A stretch of 12,653 bases of DNA, taken from the NCBI GenBank assembly GCA_934643435.1, contig CAKUCJ010000012.1:1-12653 (forward strand), in the 5' to 3' direction. Numbering within the stretch: the stretch's first letter is position 1; every line of letters starts with the position of its first letter. This document shows positions 1 to 6,427 of the stretch, piece after piece. The translations under genes were made by a program, and so were the position numbers. The notes beneath the pieces were generated by a model that was not told the origin of the DNA, did not search any database, and saw only the letters and a program-made list of their open reading frames with translations. The stretch comes from an uncultured Collinsella sp. (GTDB taxonomy: Bacteria > Actinomycetota > Coriobacteriia > Coriobacteriales > Coriobacteriaceae).

Positions 1-32
1 CCGTATTATGTTTGCACATTATGAACGTATCA

Positions 33-46
33 GTCAAATAATTGAC
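33..46. repeat. Inverted repeat GTCAA-N4-TTGAC
   Basis: Perfect 5-bp arms (33-37 and 42-46) are separated by ATAA in the AT-rich region after ftsQ. It is the size and form of a small operator for a dimeric regulator, but the arms are short enough to arise by chance. It lies just upstream, in the minus direction, of the two CATAAT hexamers. Confidence 0.3.
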
Positions 47-79
47 CGTGAAAACCAAACAAACCAGATAAACGGCGCG

Positions 80-104
80 GTATGGCCTCTCAACAAAGCC
101 ATAC
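80..104 (-). terminator. Weak hairpin with T-rich downstream stretch after ftsQ
   Basis: On the minus strand GTATGGC and GCCATAC form a 7-bp stem around an 11-base loop, starting 7 bases after the ftsQ stop codon. A T-rich but interrupted tract follows about 8 bases later (positions 72 to 50). The stem is short, the loop large and the U-run broken and displaced, so it is at best a partial terminator or attenuator between ftsQ and the next gene. Confidence 0.25.
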
Positions 105-110
105 AGAATG

Positions 111-1403
111 CTATGCGGTCGGCGCGTTCCTAAACGTGTAGTTGCCCGGAGAACGGACATTGATATAGGTTACGCCCTCTACCTGCGAAAGCAGCTTGGT
201 CACAATGCGCTCTTTCTTGGCGATATCGTCAGAATCGCCCAGCGACACCTCAACGCCATTATCGAGATTTGCCGAAATGGCCTCGACGGAAGGCGTGGAA
301 ATATCCTTAACCTGGCCCAAGAACTCGCTCGAGAACCCGCGGACGTAATCGAGGCCGGCTTTGACCGCCTTGGAGCTCACCGCCTGGCCCGAAACCGGGG
401 CGACATCGGCCGAGACGTCGGTTAGCAGCACGGCACCGTAATGCTTAGCAAGCGCCAGAGCGGCATCGATGCCGGTTAGGGTGCTGGAGCCCTCCCCCGT
501 TGCGGCGACATTTCCCTGGTCGTCAACATCAACTGAGGTAGACAGCGGTGCGATCCAAGTGTCGTCGTCCCCGATGGCCCAAGCTAGGTCATCCGAGCTG
601 ATATACGCGATGGCGATTACCTTACGTTCCGTCGGCGTGATGATGAGCGCGTGGGGAAATTGACGCTGGACATCCACACCCGAGACCCACGGGTTTTGCT
701 TGAGGTCCTCGGTGATTTGGTCGGGATTCACGTTGAAGAGCGACGTGTTCTCGGGCAGATCGATCAGCTGGATGGCATCGTGCTTGGTCACGTGCTCGCT
801 ACCCTGAATCTGGATATCGGTGGCGGCGAACAGGCCGGAGTTGATGACGACGATGGCAACGACGGCAAGCACGGCCACGGCCGCCAGGAGACCGCCCACG
901 ATCTTGCCCTTACCTTTAACGACGGAGGCTGCATCGGATGTCTTGCTTGCCATGGCACCCAGCGATGTCAGGGGGTTGATACCCTTTTTGACCGAAGTCG
1001 CCTTGGCGGCGGGCACCGACGTCAGCGAGCGCGGCTTGGCGCCACCCAACGTATGGCCGGCATGCGTCGCCTTGGCCCCCAGGGAGGACTTGGGCGTCGC
1101 TACGGGGCGAGTGGACTTGGGCGCCGTCATAGAACGAGAGGGCTTAACACCTGTCGCCGGCTTGGATGTAACCGAAGAACGTGATGCCGGACGAGTCATC
1201 TTTTTGGCAACGGGGCGCCCACCAAGCTGCGAACCGACAACAGGACGCTTGGCGGGCCGTACGGACCCAGCCGGTTTGGAGGGCATAACAGATTTACGTT
1301 GAGGCTGGGATGGTGCGCCGGAACGCCCTCCGGCGCGGCGGAAGGTTGGTTTCGATGCTCTAGAAGCCGAGGAATTTAACTTCCGGTCTGAGCTCGATGC
1401 CAT
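111..1403 (-). CDS. ftsQ: Cell division protein FtsQ/DivIB with long basic N-terminal tail
   Basis: This is a bitopic divisome protein that works with FtsL and FtsB/DivIC to control septal synthesis by FtsW-FtsI. The 430 residues divide into a Lys/Arg/Pro/Ser/Ala-rich cytoplasmic tail (about 1-167, with ten K-P or R-P dipeptides), one membrane helix (about 168-188, rich in A and V), a POTRA domain (about 195-262, including NVNPDQI and NPWVSGVDVQRQFP) and the beta domain up to about 415. FtsQ cytoplasmic tails are usually a few tens of residues, so this one is exceptionally long. The ATG at 1403 lies 44 bp inside the end of murB and has an AGGGAGG ribosome site at 1407-1413, which supports this start and translational coupling. 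The fold assignment is from pattern and position; the tail has no function I recognise. Confidence 0.93.
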   Translation of the reverse strand: MASSSDRKLNSSASRASKPTFRRAGGRSGAPSQPQRKSVMPSKPAGSVRPAKRPVVGSQLGGRPVAKKMTRPASRSSVTSKPATGVKPSRSMTAPKSTRPVATPKSSLGAKATHAGHTLGGAKPRSLTSVPAAKATSVKKGINPLTSLGAMASKTSDAASVVKGKGKIVGGLLAAVAVLAVVAIVVINSGLFAATDIQIQGSEHVTKHDAIQLIDLPENTSLFNVNPDQITEDLKQNPWVSGVDVQRQFPHALIITPTERKVIAIAYISSDDLAWAIGDDDTWIAPLSTSVDVDDQGNVAATGEGSSTLTGIDAALALAKHYGAVLLTDVSADVAPVSGQAVSSKAVKAGLDYVRGFSSEFLGQVKDISTPSVEAISANLDNGVEVSLGDSDDIAKKERIVTKLLSQVEGVTYINVRSPGNYTFRNAPTA

Positions 1404-2271
1404 ACGCCTCCCTCACCTTTCCGTGCACATGCCTGATAACCGCGGCCACGTCATCGGCCGAGGCGGTTCCGTTATTAACGATAAAATTAGCGTGTACGGG
1501 CGATACTTCCGCGCCGCCAATCGAAAAACCCTTTAATCCACAATCCTCAATGAGCTTTCCCACGCTCGCATCGGGCGGGTTGCGAAAGACCGACCCACAG
1601 GATGCGCGGCCCATGGGCTGCGTGCGCCTGCGCCGCGTCAGGTACCGCTCCATGCGCTCGCGGATATCGGCCTTGGGTGCAGGCTTAAGCTTGAGCACGC
1701 ACTCGAGAATGATCTCGTTGCGCGGCAAGCTGCACTCACGGTAGCCCCAGGCGATCTCGGAACCCGCATAGTGCTTGATGCCGGAGCCCGGATCAAACGT
1801 AACGACGTCCTCGATCAGCGAGCCGATCCACTCGTTTCGCGTGCCGGCATTCATGGACACGGCACCGCCGACGGAGCCGGGAATGCCAACCGCAAATTCA
1901 AGGCCAGAAAGGCTGCGCGACAGCGCGTCGTTGACCAGGCGCGCGAACATCACGCCTGCACCGACCGTCAGCGTGCAACCATCCTCGGCGACAACCGTGC
2001 GCTGGAACTCGCGCCCCAGCGAAATGACGGCGCCGCGATAGCCCGCATCGGCAACAAGCAGGTTGGAACCCTTGCCGATGATGACCCATGGCACCTGCTC
2101 GCGGTCGAGCACCGCCACGGCGCGACGCAGGGCATGATAGCTGTGACAGGTCACAAAGAGGTCGGCCTTGCCGCCGATACGATAGCTCGTATGGCGAGCG
2201 AGGCGTTCATCCTCGATTACATCCGTATCGATCATGCCCGAAAGCGCCATGACGGCGTTAAATAGACCCAT
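1360..2271 (-). CDS. murB: UDP-N-acetylenolpyruvoylglucosamine reductase MurB
   Basis: This FAD enzyme uses NADPH to reduce UDP-GlcNAc-enolpyruvate to UDP-MurNAc in the cytoplasm, before the MurC step. The 303-residue protein has the expected parts: the FAD-binding segments YRIGGKADLFV (30-40), GKGSNLLV (66-73) and GIPGSVGGAVSMNAGT (129-144), the YRE motif (R178), the catalytic serine in GSVFRNP (S227), and the catalytic glutamate in RPEV (E297). Its compact form, without the extra loop of the E. coli enzyme, fits type II MurB. It starts 5 bp after the murC stop with no clear ribosome site, so it is probably translated by coupling; in-frame ATGs at codons 8 and 13 are alternatives. Its 3' end overlaps ftsQ. 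Confidence 0.96.
   Translation of the reverse strand: MGLFNAVMALSGMIDTDVIEDERLARHTSYRIGGKADLFVTCHSYHALRRAVAVLDREQVPWVIIGKGSNLLVADAGYRGAVISLGREFQRTVVAEDGCTLTVGAGVMFARLVNDALSRSLSGLEFAVGIPGSVGGAVSMNAGTRNEWIGSLIEDVVTFDPGSGIKHYAGSEIAWGYRECSLPRNEIILECVLKLKPAPKADIRERMERYLTRRRRTQPMGRASCGSVFRNPPDASVGKLIEDCGLKGFSIGGAEVSPVHANFIVNNGTASADDVAAVIRHVHGKVREAYGIELRPEVKFLGF
1407..1413 (-). promoter_or_regulatory. Ribosome binding site of ftsQ
   Basis: AGGGAGG on the minus strand lies 3 bases before the ATG at 1403. The AGGG part lies at a more usual 6 bases. It is inside the murB coding region and decides the ftsQ start. Confidence 0.6.
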
Positions 2272-2276
2272 GGGGC

Positions 2277-3695
2277 TTAAGCGTCTTTCTTAGCAGTCAG
2301 ATACTCGATGAACTCGGGGCCGACCGTCGTGACGTCACCGGCGCCCATGGTAAGCAGCAGGTCGCCCTCGCCCACCATCTTCTCGAGCTCCTCGTTGAGC
2401 TCAAGACGGCTGGAGCAGTACACGACCTCCTTACCGGGGTGCTTGGCACGCACGGTATCGGCGAGCATCTTGGAAGTGACGCCCGGAATGGGCATCTCTC
2501 CGGCGGAGAAGACGTCAATCAGCAGCAGCTTGTCGGCATTGGCGAAGGCGTCGGCAAAGTCATCGCACAGAGCCTGCAGACGCGAGTAGCGGTGCGGCTG
2601 GAACACGACGTCGACGTGCTTGTAGCCCAGCGACGAAGCGGCAGCGAGCGTCGCCTTGATCTCGGTGGGATGATGGCCGTAGTCGTCGACCACGGTGATG
2701 CCGTCGATGTCGCCCACGTGGGTAAAGCGACGGCGGACGCCCTCAAAACTCGAAAGCGCCTTTGCGGCGGCGTCGATATCGAGCCCCAGAACATGGGCGA
2801 CCGTAAGGACCGCCGTGGCGTTGAGCATGTTGTGGCGGCCGGGGTTGCTCTTGATCTCGACAGCGTGCTCGGTGCCGTCCTCAAAGCGCACGATAAAGTC
2901 GCTCTGGATGCCCTTGACGTCCGGATGCACGCAGACGATGTCGTTGGACTCGGCGAATCCGTAGGAAAGCACGCGACGCCCCGTCGATTTGGCAAGCTCG
3001 ACCAGATGCGGATCCTCACCACAGACGATGACGGTACCGTCCTCGCCCACCAGGCCCATAAACTTGGCAAAGGTGGCCTCGATTTCCTCGATACCCGAGT
3101 AGTGGTCGAGATGGTCGGCCTCGACATTGGTCACGATGACCACGTTGGGGTTCAGGAACAGGAAAGAGCTGTCGGACTCATCCGCCTCGGCGACAAAGTA
3201 GTCACCTGAGCCGTTCTTACCGTTGGTATCATAGCCCTCGACAATACCACCGATCAGGAAGCTGGGGTCCAGGCCCATGCGATCGAGCATGGTGGCGCAC
3301 ATCGAAGAGGTCGTGGTCTTGCCGTGGGTGCCGGCGACGGCGACAGTGGTGTAGCCGTGCCCCAAAGCCGAGAGCATCTTGGCACGAGGCCACACGGGAA
3401 TACCCAGCTCGCGCGCACGAACAAGCTCGGGGTTGGACTCGGGAATAGCGGTGGAAACCACGATGACGTCGGGCTTGACCTCGTCGATGGTGGCGGCCTC
3501 ATGGCCCACGTGCACCTTCACGCCGGCGCGGGTAAGCTGGCGAATGTAGCGCGACGTCTTAAGGTCGGAGCCGGTAACGGCATAACCGCGCTCGTGAAGG
3601 ACAAGGGCGATGCCGCTCATGCCGGCGCCACCGATACCGATAAAATGGGCGCTCTTGAACTCGGGCGCGGAGGTTGCAGTCTGGGAATCAGCCAT
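2277..3695 (-). CDS. murC: UDP-N-acetylmuramate--L-alanine ligase MurC
   Basis: This cytoplasmic ATP-dependent ligase adds L-Ala to UDP-MurNAc, the first amino acid of the peptide stem. With the start at the ATG at 3695 it has 472 residues, normal for MurC. Visible motifs are the N-terminal nucleotide-fold loop GIGGAGMSG (20-28), the P-loop AGTHGKTTT (121-129), EADESDSSF (170-178), EADHLDHYSG (192-201), GRHNMLNATA (286-295), DDYGHHPTEI (337-346), FQPHRYSR (365-372) and the C-terminal TMGAGD (449-454). An upstream in-frame GTG at 3722 would add nine residues, but AAGGAG at 3707-3712 would then lie inside the gene, so the ATG is preferred. A 97-bp gap separates it from murG, and murB follows after 5 bp. 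Confidence 0.97.
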   Translation of the reverse strand: MADSQTATSAPEFKSAHFIGIGGAGMSGIALVLHERGYAVTGSDLKTSRYIRQLTRAGVKVHVGHEAATIDEVKPDVIVVSTAIPESNPELVRARELGIPVWPRAKMLSALGHGYTTVAVAGTHGKTTTSSMCATMLDRMGLDPSFLIGGIVEGYDTNGKNGSGDYFVAEADESDSSFLFLNPNVVIVTNVEADHLDHYSGIEEIEATFAKFMGLVGEDGTVIVCGEDPHLVELAKSTGRRVLSYGFAESNDIVCVHPDVKGIQSDFIVRFEDGTEHAVEIKSNPGRHNMLNATAVLTVAHVLGLDIDAAAKALSSFEGVRRRFTHVGDIDGITVVDDYGHHPTEIKATLAAASSLGYKHVDVVFQPHRYSRLQALCDDFADAFANADKLLLIDVFSAGEMPIPGVTSKMLADTVRAKHPGKEVVYCSSRLELNEELEKMVGEGDLLLTMGAGDVTTVGPEFIEYLTAKKDA

Positions 3696-3792
3696 GTGCT
3701 CGTGTACTCCTTGCGTAAACACTGCCTGTAACCCGTTAACTGTACCGCACCTACCGCATCCGCGCGAGGGCGACCCGCGATATCCCGTCTAA
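3696..3792 (-). other. murG-murC spacer
   Basis: This 97-bp gap is one of only two sizeable gaps inside the cluster. In transcription order it holds a GC-rich stretch after the murG stop (around 3757-3783, with imperfect hairpin potential and no U-run), two TACAG copies (on the plus strand CTGTA at 3740-3744 and 3726-3730) flanking GTTAAC, and the murC ribosome site. I found no -35/-10 pair of good spacing, so an internal murC promoter is possible but not shown. Confidence 0.4.
3707..3712 (-). promoter_or_regulatory. Ribosome binding site of murC
   Basis: AAGGAG on the minus strand lies 11 bases before the ATG at 3695. The spacing is long but workable. It rules against the upstream GTG at 3722 as the main start. 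Confidence 0.6.
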
Positions 3793-4908
3793 CTAACGCA
3801 ATCCTTCTACCGCGTCGGCCAAAAGGACGGCAGCACGGTCCTGTGCCAAGCCACGTGCGGCCTGGCGCATGGCATCGCGCGCCGCGGCATCGTCGACCAA
3901 ATGGAGCAGCTCATCGGCAAACGCCCGAGCATCGATATCGGCATCGGCGCAGAGCGCACCGGCGCCGGCATCGACTAGATAGCGGGCATTGGTAGTTTGA
4001 TGGTCGGCAGTTGCATGCGGATAGGGCACCAGCACCGAAGGCACGGCAAGCGCGGCGATCTCGGCAACGCTCGAAGCTCCCGAGCGCGAAAGCACCAAAT
4101 CGGCAGCGGCCAGCATATCGCCCATGTTGTCGATGTAGGGCTGGACGCGATACCGCCTTGCCTCCTCGGGTGTCAGGGCAAGAGCGCGCTCGGTATCCTC
4201 AAAGCCGTCGGCTCCCGTCGAATGCAAAACATAGAGATTCTCGCGTGAAAGCAGCTCGTTTTTGAGCGAGGCAACGCGTTCGTTCAGATGCTGGGCACCA
4301 AGTGAGCCGCCAAAGACCAGCAGGAATGTGGCGCCCTCGGGCACATCGAGAGCCTTGCGGCCGCGAGCGCGATCGCCCTCGATCACAGAGCGGCGCACGG
4401 GGTTGCCGGTCATGAGCACATGGTCCGGATCGCCCTCGCGCTCAAACGCAGAGCGCGCCGCCGGCACCGAGATGCAGACACGGGCGGCATGCGAACTCAT
4501 CATCTTATTTGCCAAGCCCGGAACGGAGTTCTGCTCGTGCAGCAGGTACGGAACGCCTACGCCCTTGCACCAGCCCAGCAGCGGGACCTCGACATAGGCG
4601 CCAAAACCAATAGCAACATCGGGCTTGCCGACCTTAGAGAAGTGGCTACCGAGCGCTCGCTTGGCCTTATTGACACGCCACAGCGAAGTCAGCGCCGTCC
4701 AGGGACGGGAACGGTCGAAGCCCGTGACGGTAATGGGCACAAAATCGAACCCGGCATCGGGAACCAAACGACCCTCGAGCTTGTGCGACTGGCCCACAAA
4801 CACAACGTGGTGGCCACGGTCACGCAGTTCCTCGGCCAAAGCGAGCGCGGGGTTGATATGTCCCGCCGTTCCGCCGGCTGCAATGGCAACGGTCAACTTA
4901 TCGGTCAT
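3793..4908 (-). CDS. murG: UDP-N-acetylglucosamine transferase MurG (lipid II synthesis)
   Basis: This peripheral inner-leaflet glycosyltransferase (GT28, GT-B fold) adds GlcNAc to lipid I to give lipid II. At 371 residues it has normal length. Motifs are AAGGTAGHINPALA (10-23, the glycine-rich lipid I loop), HEQNSVPGLANK (124-135), GGSLGAQHLNE (200-210), and the UDP-GlcNAc pocket RSGASSVAEIAALAVPS (275-291) with ATADHQTTNA (299-308). GGTAGH in place of the GGTGGH of E. coli is common in actinobacteria. The reading frame stays open to an ATG at 5064, but that would add 52 residues that overlap ftsW and do not look like MurG. The ATG at 4908 puts the glycine loop at the usual place and has AAGGGA 5 bases upstream. 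It overlaps the ftsW end by 11 bp. Confidence 0.97.
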   Translation of the reverse strand: MTDKLTVAIAAGGTAGHINPALALAEELRDRGHHVVFVGQSHKLEGRLVPDAGFDFVPITVTGFDRSRPWTALTSLWRVNKAKRALGSHFSKVGKPDVAIGFGAYVEVPLLGWCKGVGVPYLLHEQNSVPGLANKMMSSHAARVCISVPAARSAFEREGDPDHVLMTGNPVRRSVIEGDRARGRKALDVPEGATFLLVFGGSLGAQHLNERVASLKNELLSRENLYVLHSTGADGFEDTERALALTPEEARRYRVQPYIDNMGDMLAAADLVLSRSGASSVAEIAALAVPSVLVPYPHATADHQTTNARYLVDAGAGALCADADIDARAFADELLHLVDDAAARDAMRQAARGLAQDRAAVLLADAVEGLR

Positions 4909-6418
4909 GGTAGTCCCTTCGTACACGCGGGCCCTGGTCGTCGGTGCGCAAGCGCGCCGACGGGTCCGAATTAAGGTCGATTCGATTATATCCGCCGCCC
5001 GTATTGCGTGGCGTCGGTCGCTGTGGGCGACCCTGCGGCGCCGTGCGCGGCCGGGGACGGACATCCGACTCCGAAGCGAATCCGTTCAAGACGGTAAAAC
5101 CGCCACGCGACGAGCGCTCTCCGCGCGCATGGGGAACACCGGCAGTGCTCTCGTCCATAACGGCAAAGCTGTCGCGGCGACGATCGTATTCATCGCGTCG
5201 AGCGCTCTCGTACGAGACACGCAAGATAAGCCCGGCAAGCATGAGCGACACGATAATCGACGAGCCGCCGTAACTGATGAACGGCAGTGGCTTGCCCGTC
5301 ATGGGAAACACGTTGAGAATGCCCAGCGCGTTAATCAAAAATTGCACCGCGAGGATAACCGCAGAGCCCGAAGCCATGAGCGCGCCGCGACGATCGGTAG
5401 CCTGCTCGGCGATTCGAAACGCCGAGTAGATCAGCAGCGCAAACACCAAGAAAAACAGCAGCGTGCCAAAAAAGCCGACCTCCTCGCCGATGATGGCCAG
5501 GATGTAGTCGTTATGCGCCTCGGGCAAATACGAGTACTTCATGGTGGAGTTACCGATACCGCGGCCGAACAGTCCGCCCGAAGCAAACGCCATGATGGCG
5601 AGCGTTGCCTGATAGCCGTCTCCGTACTCGTCGGCCCAAGGATTCCATGCAACCTGAATACGCACCATACGATACGGCTCGGCAATCAGGGCGATCGCAA
5701 TAACAAGAACACCAGCGAGGGCAGTCCAAATGATAAATCGAGGGTCCAAACCCGCAAACAACGCCATGCACACGAGGGTCAACAAGATGATCAGGATGGT
5801 GCCGAAGTCAGGCTGAATGAAAATCAGGAAAATCGACGGGCCCAAATAGACGCCCATGTTACGAATAAAATCATTGATGTTGCCGCCGGGTGAAAAAAAG
5901 CGGTCAAGCATGATAGCCGAATAGGCAATAGCAAATGGTTTAAGAAACTCAGACGGTTGGAACTGAATACCTGCAATGCTCAGCCAGCGCGTCGCGCCAC
6001 GGCTGCCGCTGCCGAAAAGAAACACAGCGAACAGCAAGATCACCATAGCGCCAAGGGCAAACTTAAGCGCGCCTTCCTCAAACCAGCTGTCGGGTGCGAT
6101 GCGCGCAATGAACTCGAGGGCGGCAACACCGATAACGGTGAAAATAAACTGTCGGAACAGGAAGTACGTCGCGGAGCCGTTCTCGTGAAGCGCCTCGACC
6201 GAAGATGCCGAGTACACCATCAGCAGGCCAAAACAGACCAGCGAGAATAGGCAGGTCAAAAAGACCAGACGAGGTCGCATGATGCGTGCGGGAACACCGG
6301 CGATATAGCGCTCGCCAATGCCCTGCGCACCACGGCCTGCGCGCGGTGTGGTGCGTTGCGAGGAAGCACGGTCCGAGTCGGGCCTCCTCATACTCTGTCG
6401 GGGGCTCTCCTCTCTCAC
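4898..6418 (-). CDS. ftsW: Septal peptidoglycan glycosyltransferase FtsW (SEDS family)
   Basis: FtsW is a multi-spanning membrane enzyme that polymerises lipid II at the septum together with FtsI. Family signs (numbered from the TTG at 6424, 508 residues) are about ten hydrophobic segments between 52 and 403, RGATRWL (142-148), FQPSEF (155-160), QPDFGT (204-209), WNPWADEYGDGYQ (260-272, with D265 aligning to the essential SEDS aspartate), LPEAHNDYI (300-308) and KPLPFISYGGSS (378-389). The 100-residue C-terminal tail is polar, Arg/Pro/Gly-rich and holds a motif shared with FtsI (487-502). The start is uncertain. I chose the GTG at 6418, which has AGGGG 6 bases upstream; TTG at 6424 and ATG at 6391 (497 residues) are also possible. 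The 5' end follows murD almost directly and the 3' end overlaps murG by 11 bp. Confidence 0.95.
   Translation of the reverse strand: MREESPRQSMRRPDSDRASSQRTTPRAGRGAQGIGERYIAGVPARIMRPRLVFLTCLFSLVCFGLLMVYSASSVEALHENGSATYFLFRQFIFTVIGVAALEFIARIAPDSWFEEGALKFALGAMVILLFAVFLFGSGSRGATRWLSIAGIQFQPSEFLKPFAIAYSAIMLDRFFSPGGNINDFIRNMGVYLGPSIFLIFIQPDFGTILIILLTLVCMALFAGLDPRFIIWTALAGVLVIAIALIAEPYRMVRIQVAWNPWADEYGDGYQATLAIMAFASGGLFGRGIGNSTMKYSYLPEAHNDYILAIIGEEVGFFGTLLFFLVFALLIYSAFRIAEQATDRRGALMASGSAVILAVQFLINALGILNVFPMTGKPLPFISYGGSSIIVSLMLAGLILRVSYESARRDEYDRRRDSFAVMDESTAGVPHARGERSSRGGFTVLNGFASESDVRPRPRTAPQGRPQRPTPRNTGGGYNRIDLNSDPSARLRTDDQGPRVRRDYHDR
4914..4919 (-). promoter_or_regulatory. Ribosome binding site of murG, inside ftsW
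   Basis: AAGGGA on the minus strand lies 5 bases before the murG ATG at 4908. It is located in the last codons of ftsW and fixes the murG start against the much longer upstream open frame. Confidence 0.7.
4919..4966 (-). other. Peptide motif in FtsW tail shared with FtsI
   Basis: This stretch encodes FtsW residues 487-502, DPSARLRTDDQGPRVR (TTG-based numbering), very near the C-terminus. FtsI residues 43-57 read DPASRLRGSGGPRVR. Both tails face the cytoplasm and are otherwise low in complexity and not alike. YN precedes the aspartate by 8 residues here and 9 in FtsI. Confidence 0.6.
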
Positions 6419-6427
6419 CGGCAACCC

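Larger units (their letters stand above)
1..110 (-). promoter_or_regulatory. Non-coding leader downstream of ftsQ, probably upstream of the next dcw gene
   Basis: This AT-rich stretch follows the ftsQ stop on the minus strand and runs off the window. It stands out from the GC-rich genes. Read on the minus strand it holds a weak hairpin, a T-rich stretch, a GTCAA-N4-TTGAC inverted repeat, and two CATAAT hexamers (positions 18-23 and 5-10) that resemble -10 boxes. No -35 box lies at ideal spacing: TTGACT at 37-32 is 8 and 21 bases from the two hexamers. In dcw clusters ftsZ commonly follows ftsQ, so this may be the promoter and leader of ftsZ, but that gene lies outside the window. The promoter assignment is an inference. 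Confidence 0.4.

Noticed and set aside
34..102. A 22-codon minus-strand frame just after ftsQ as a possible leader peptide
   Set aside because: There is no ribosome site before its ATG at 102, which lies within the hairpin, and the length is expected by chance.
820..1302. Plus-strand frame opposite the FtsQ tail as a separate gene
   Set aside because: The opposite frame encodes the tail of a gene with a good ribosome site, membrane helix and POTRA domain; the plus frame shows only low-complexity sequence.
4625..5893. A 422-codon plus-strand open frame across murG and ftsW
   Set aside because: It spans two well-supported minus-strand genes and has a low-complexity, charged translation typical of a shadow frame.
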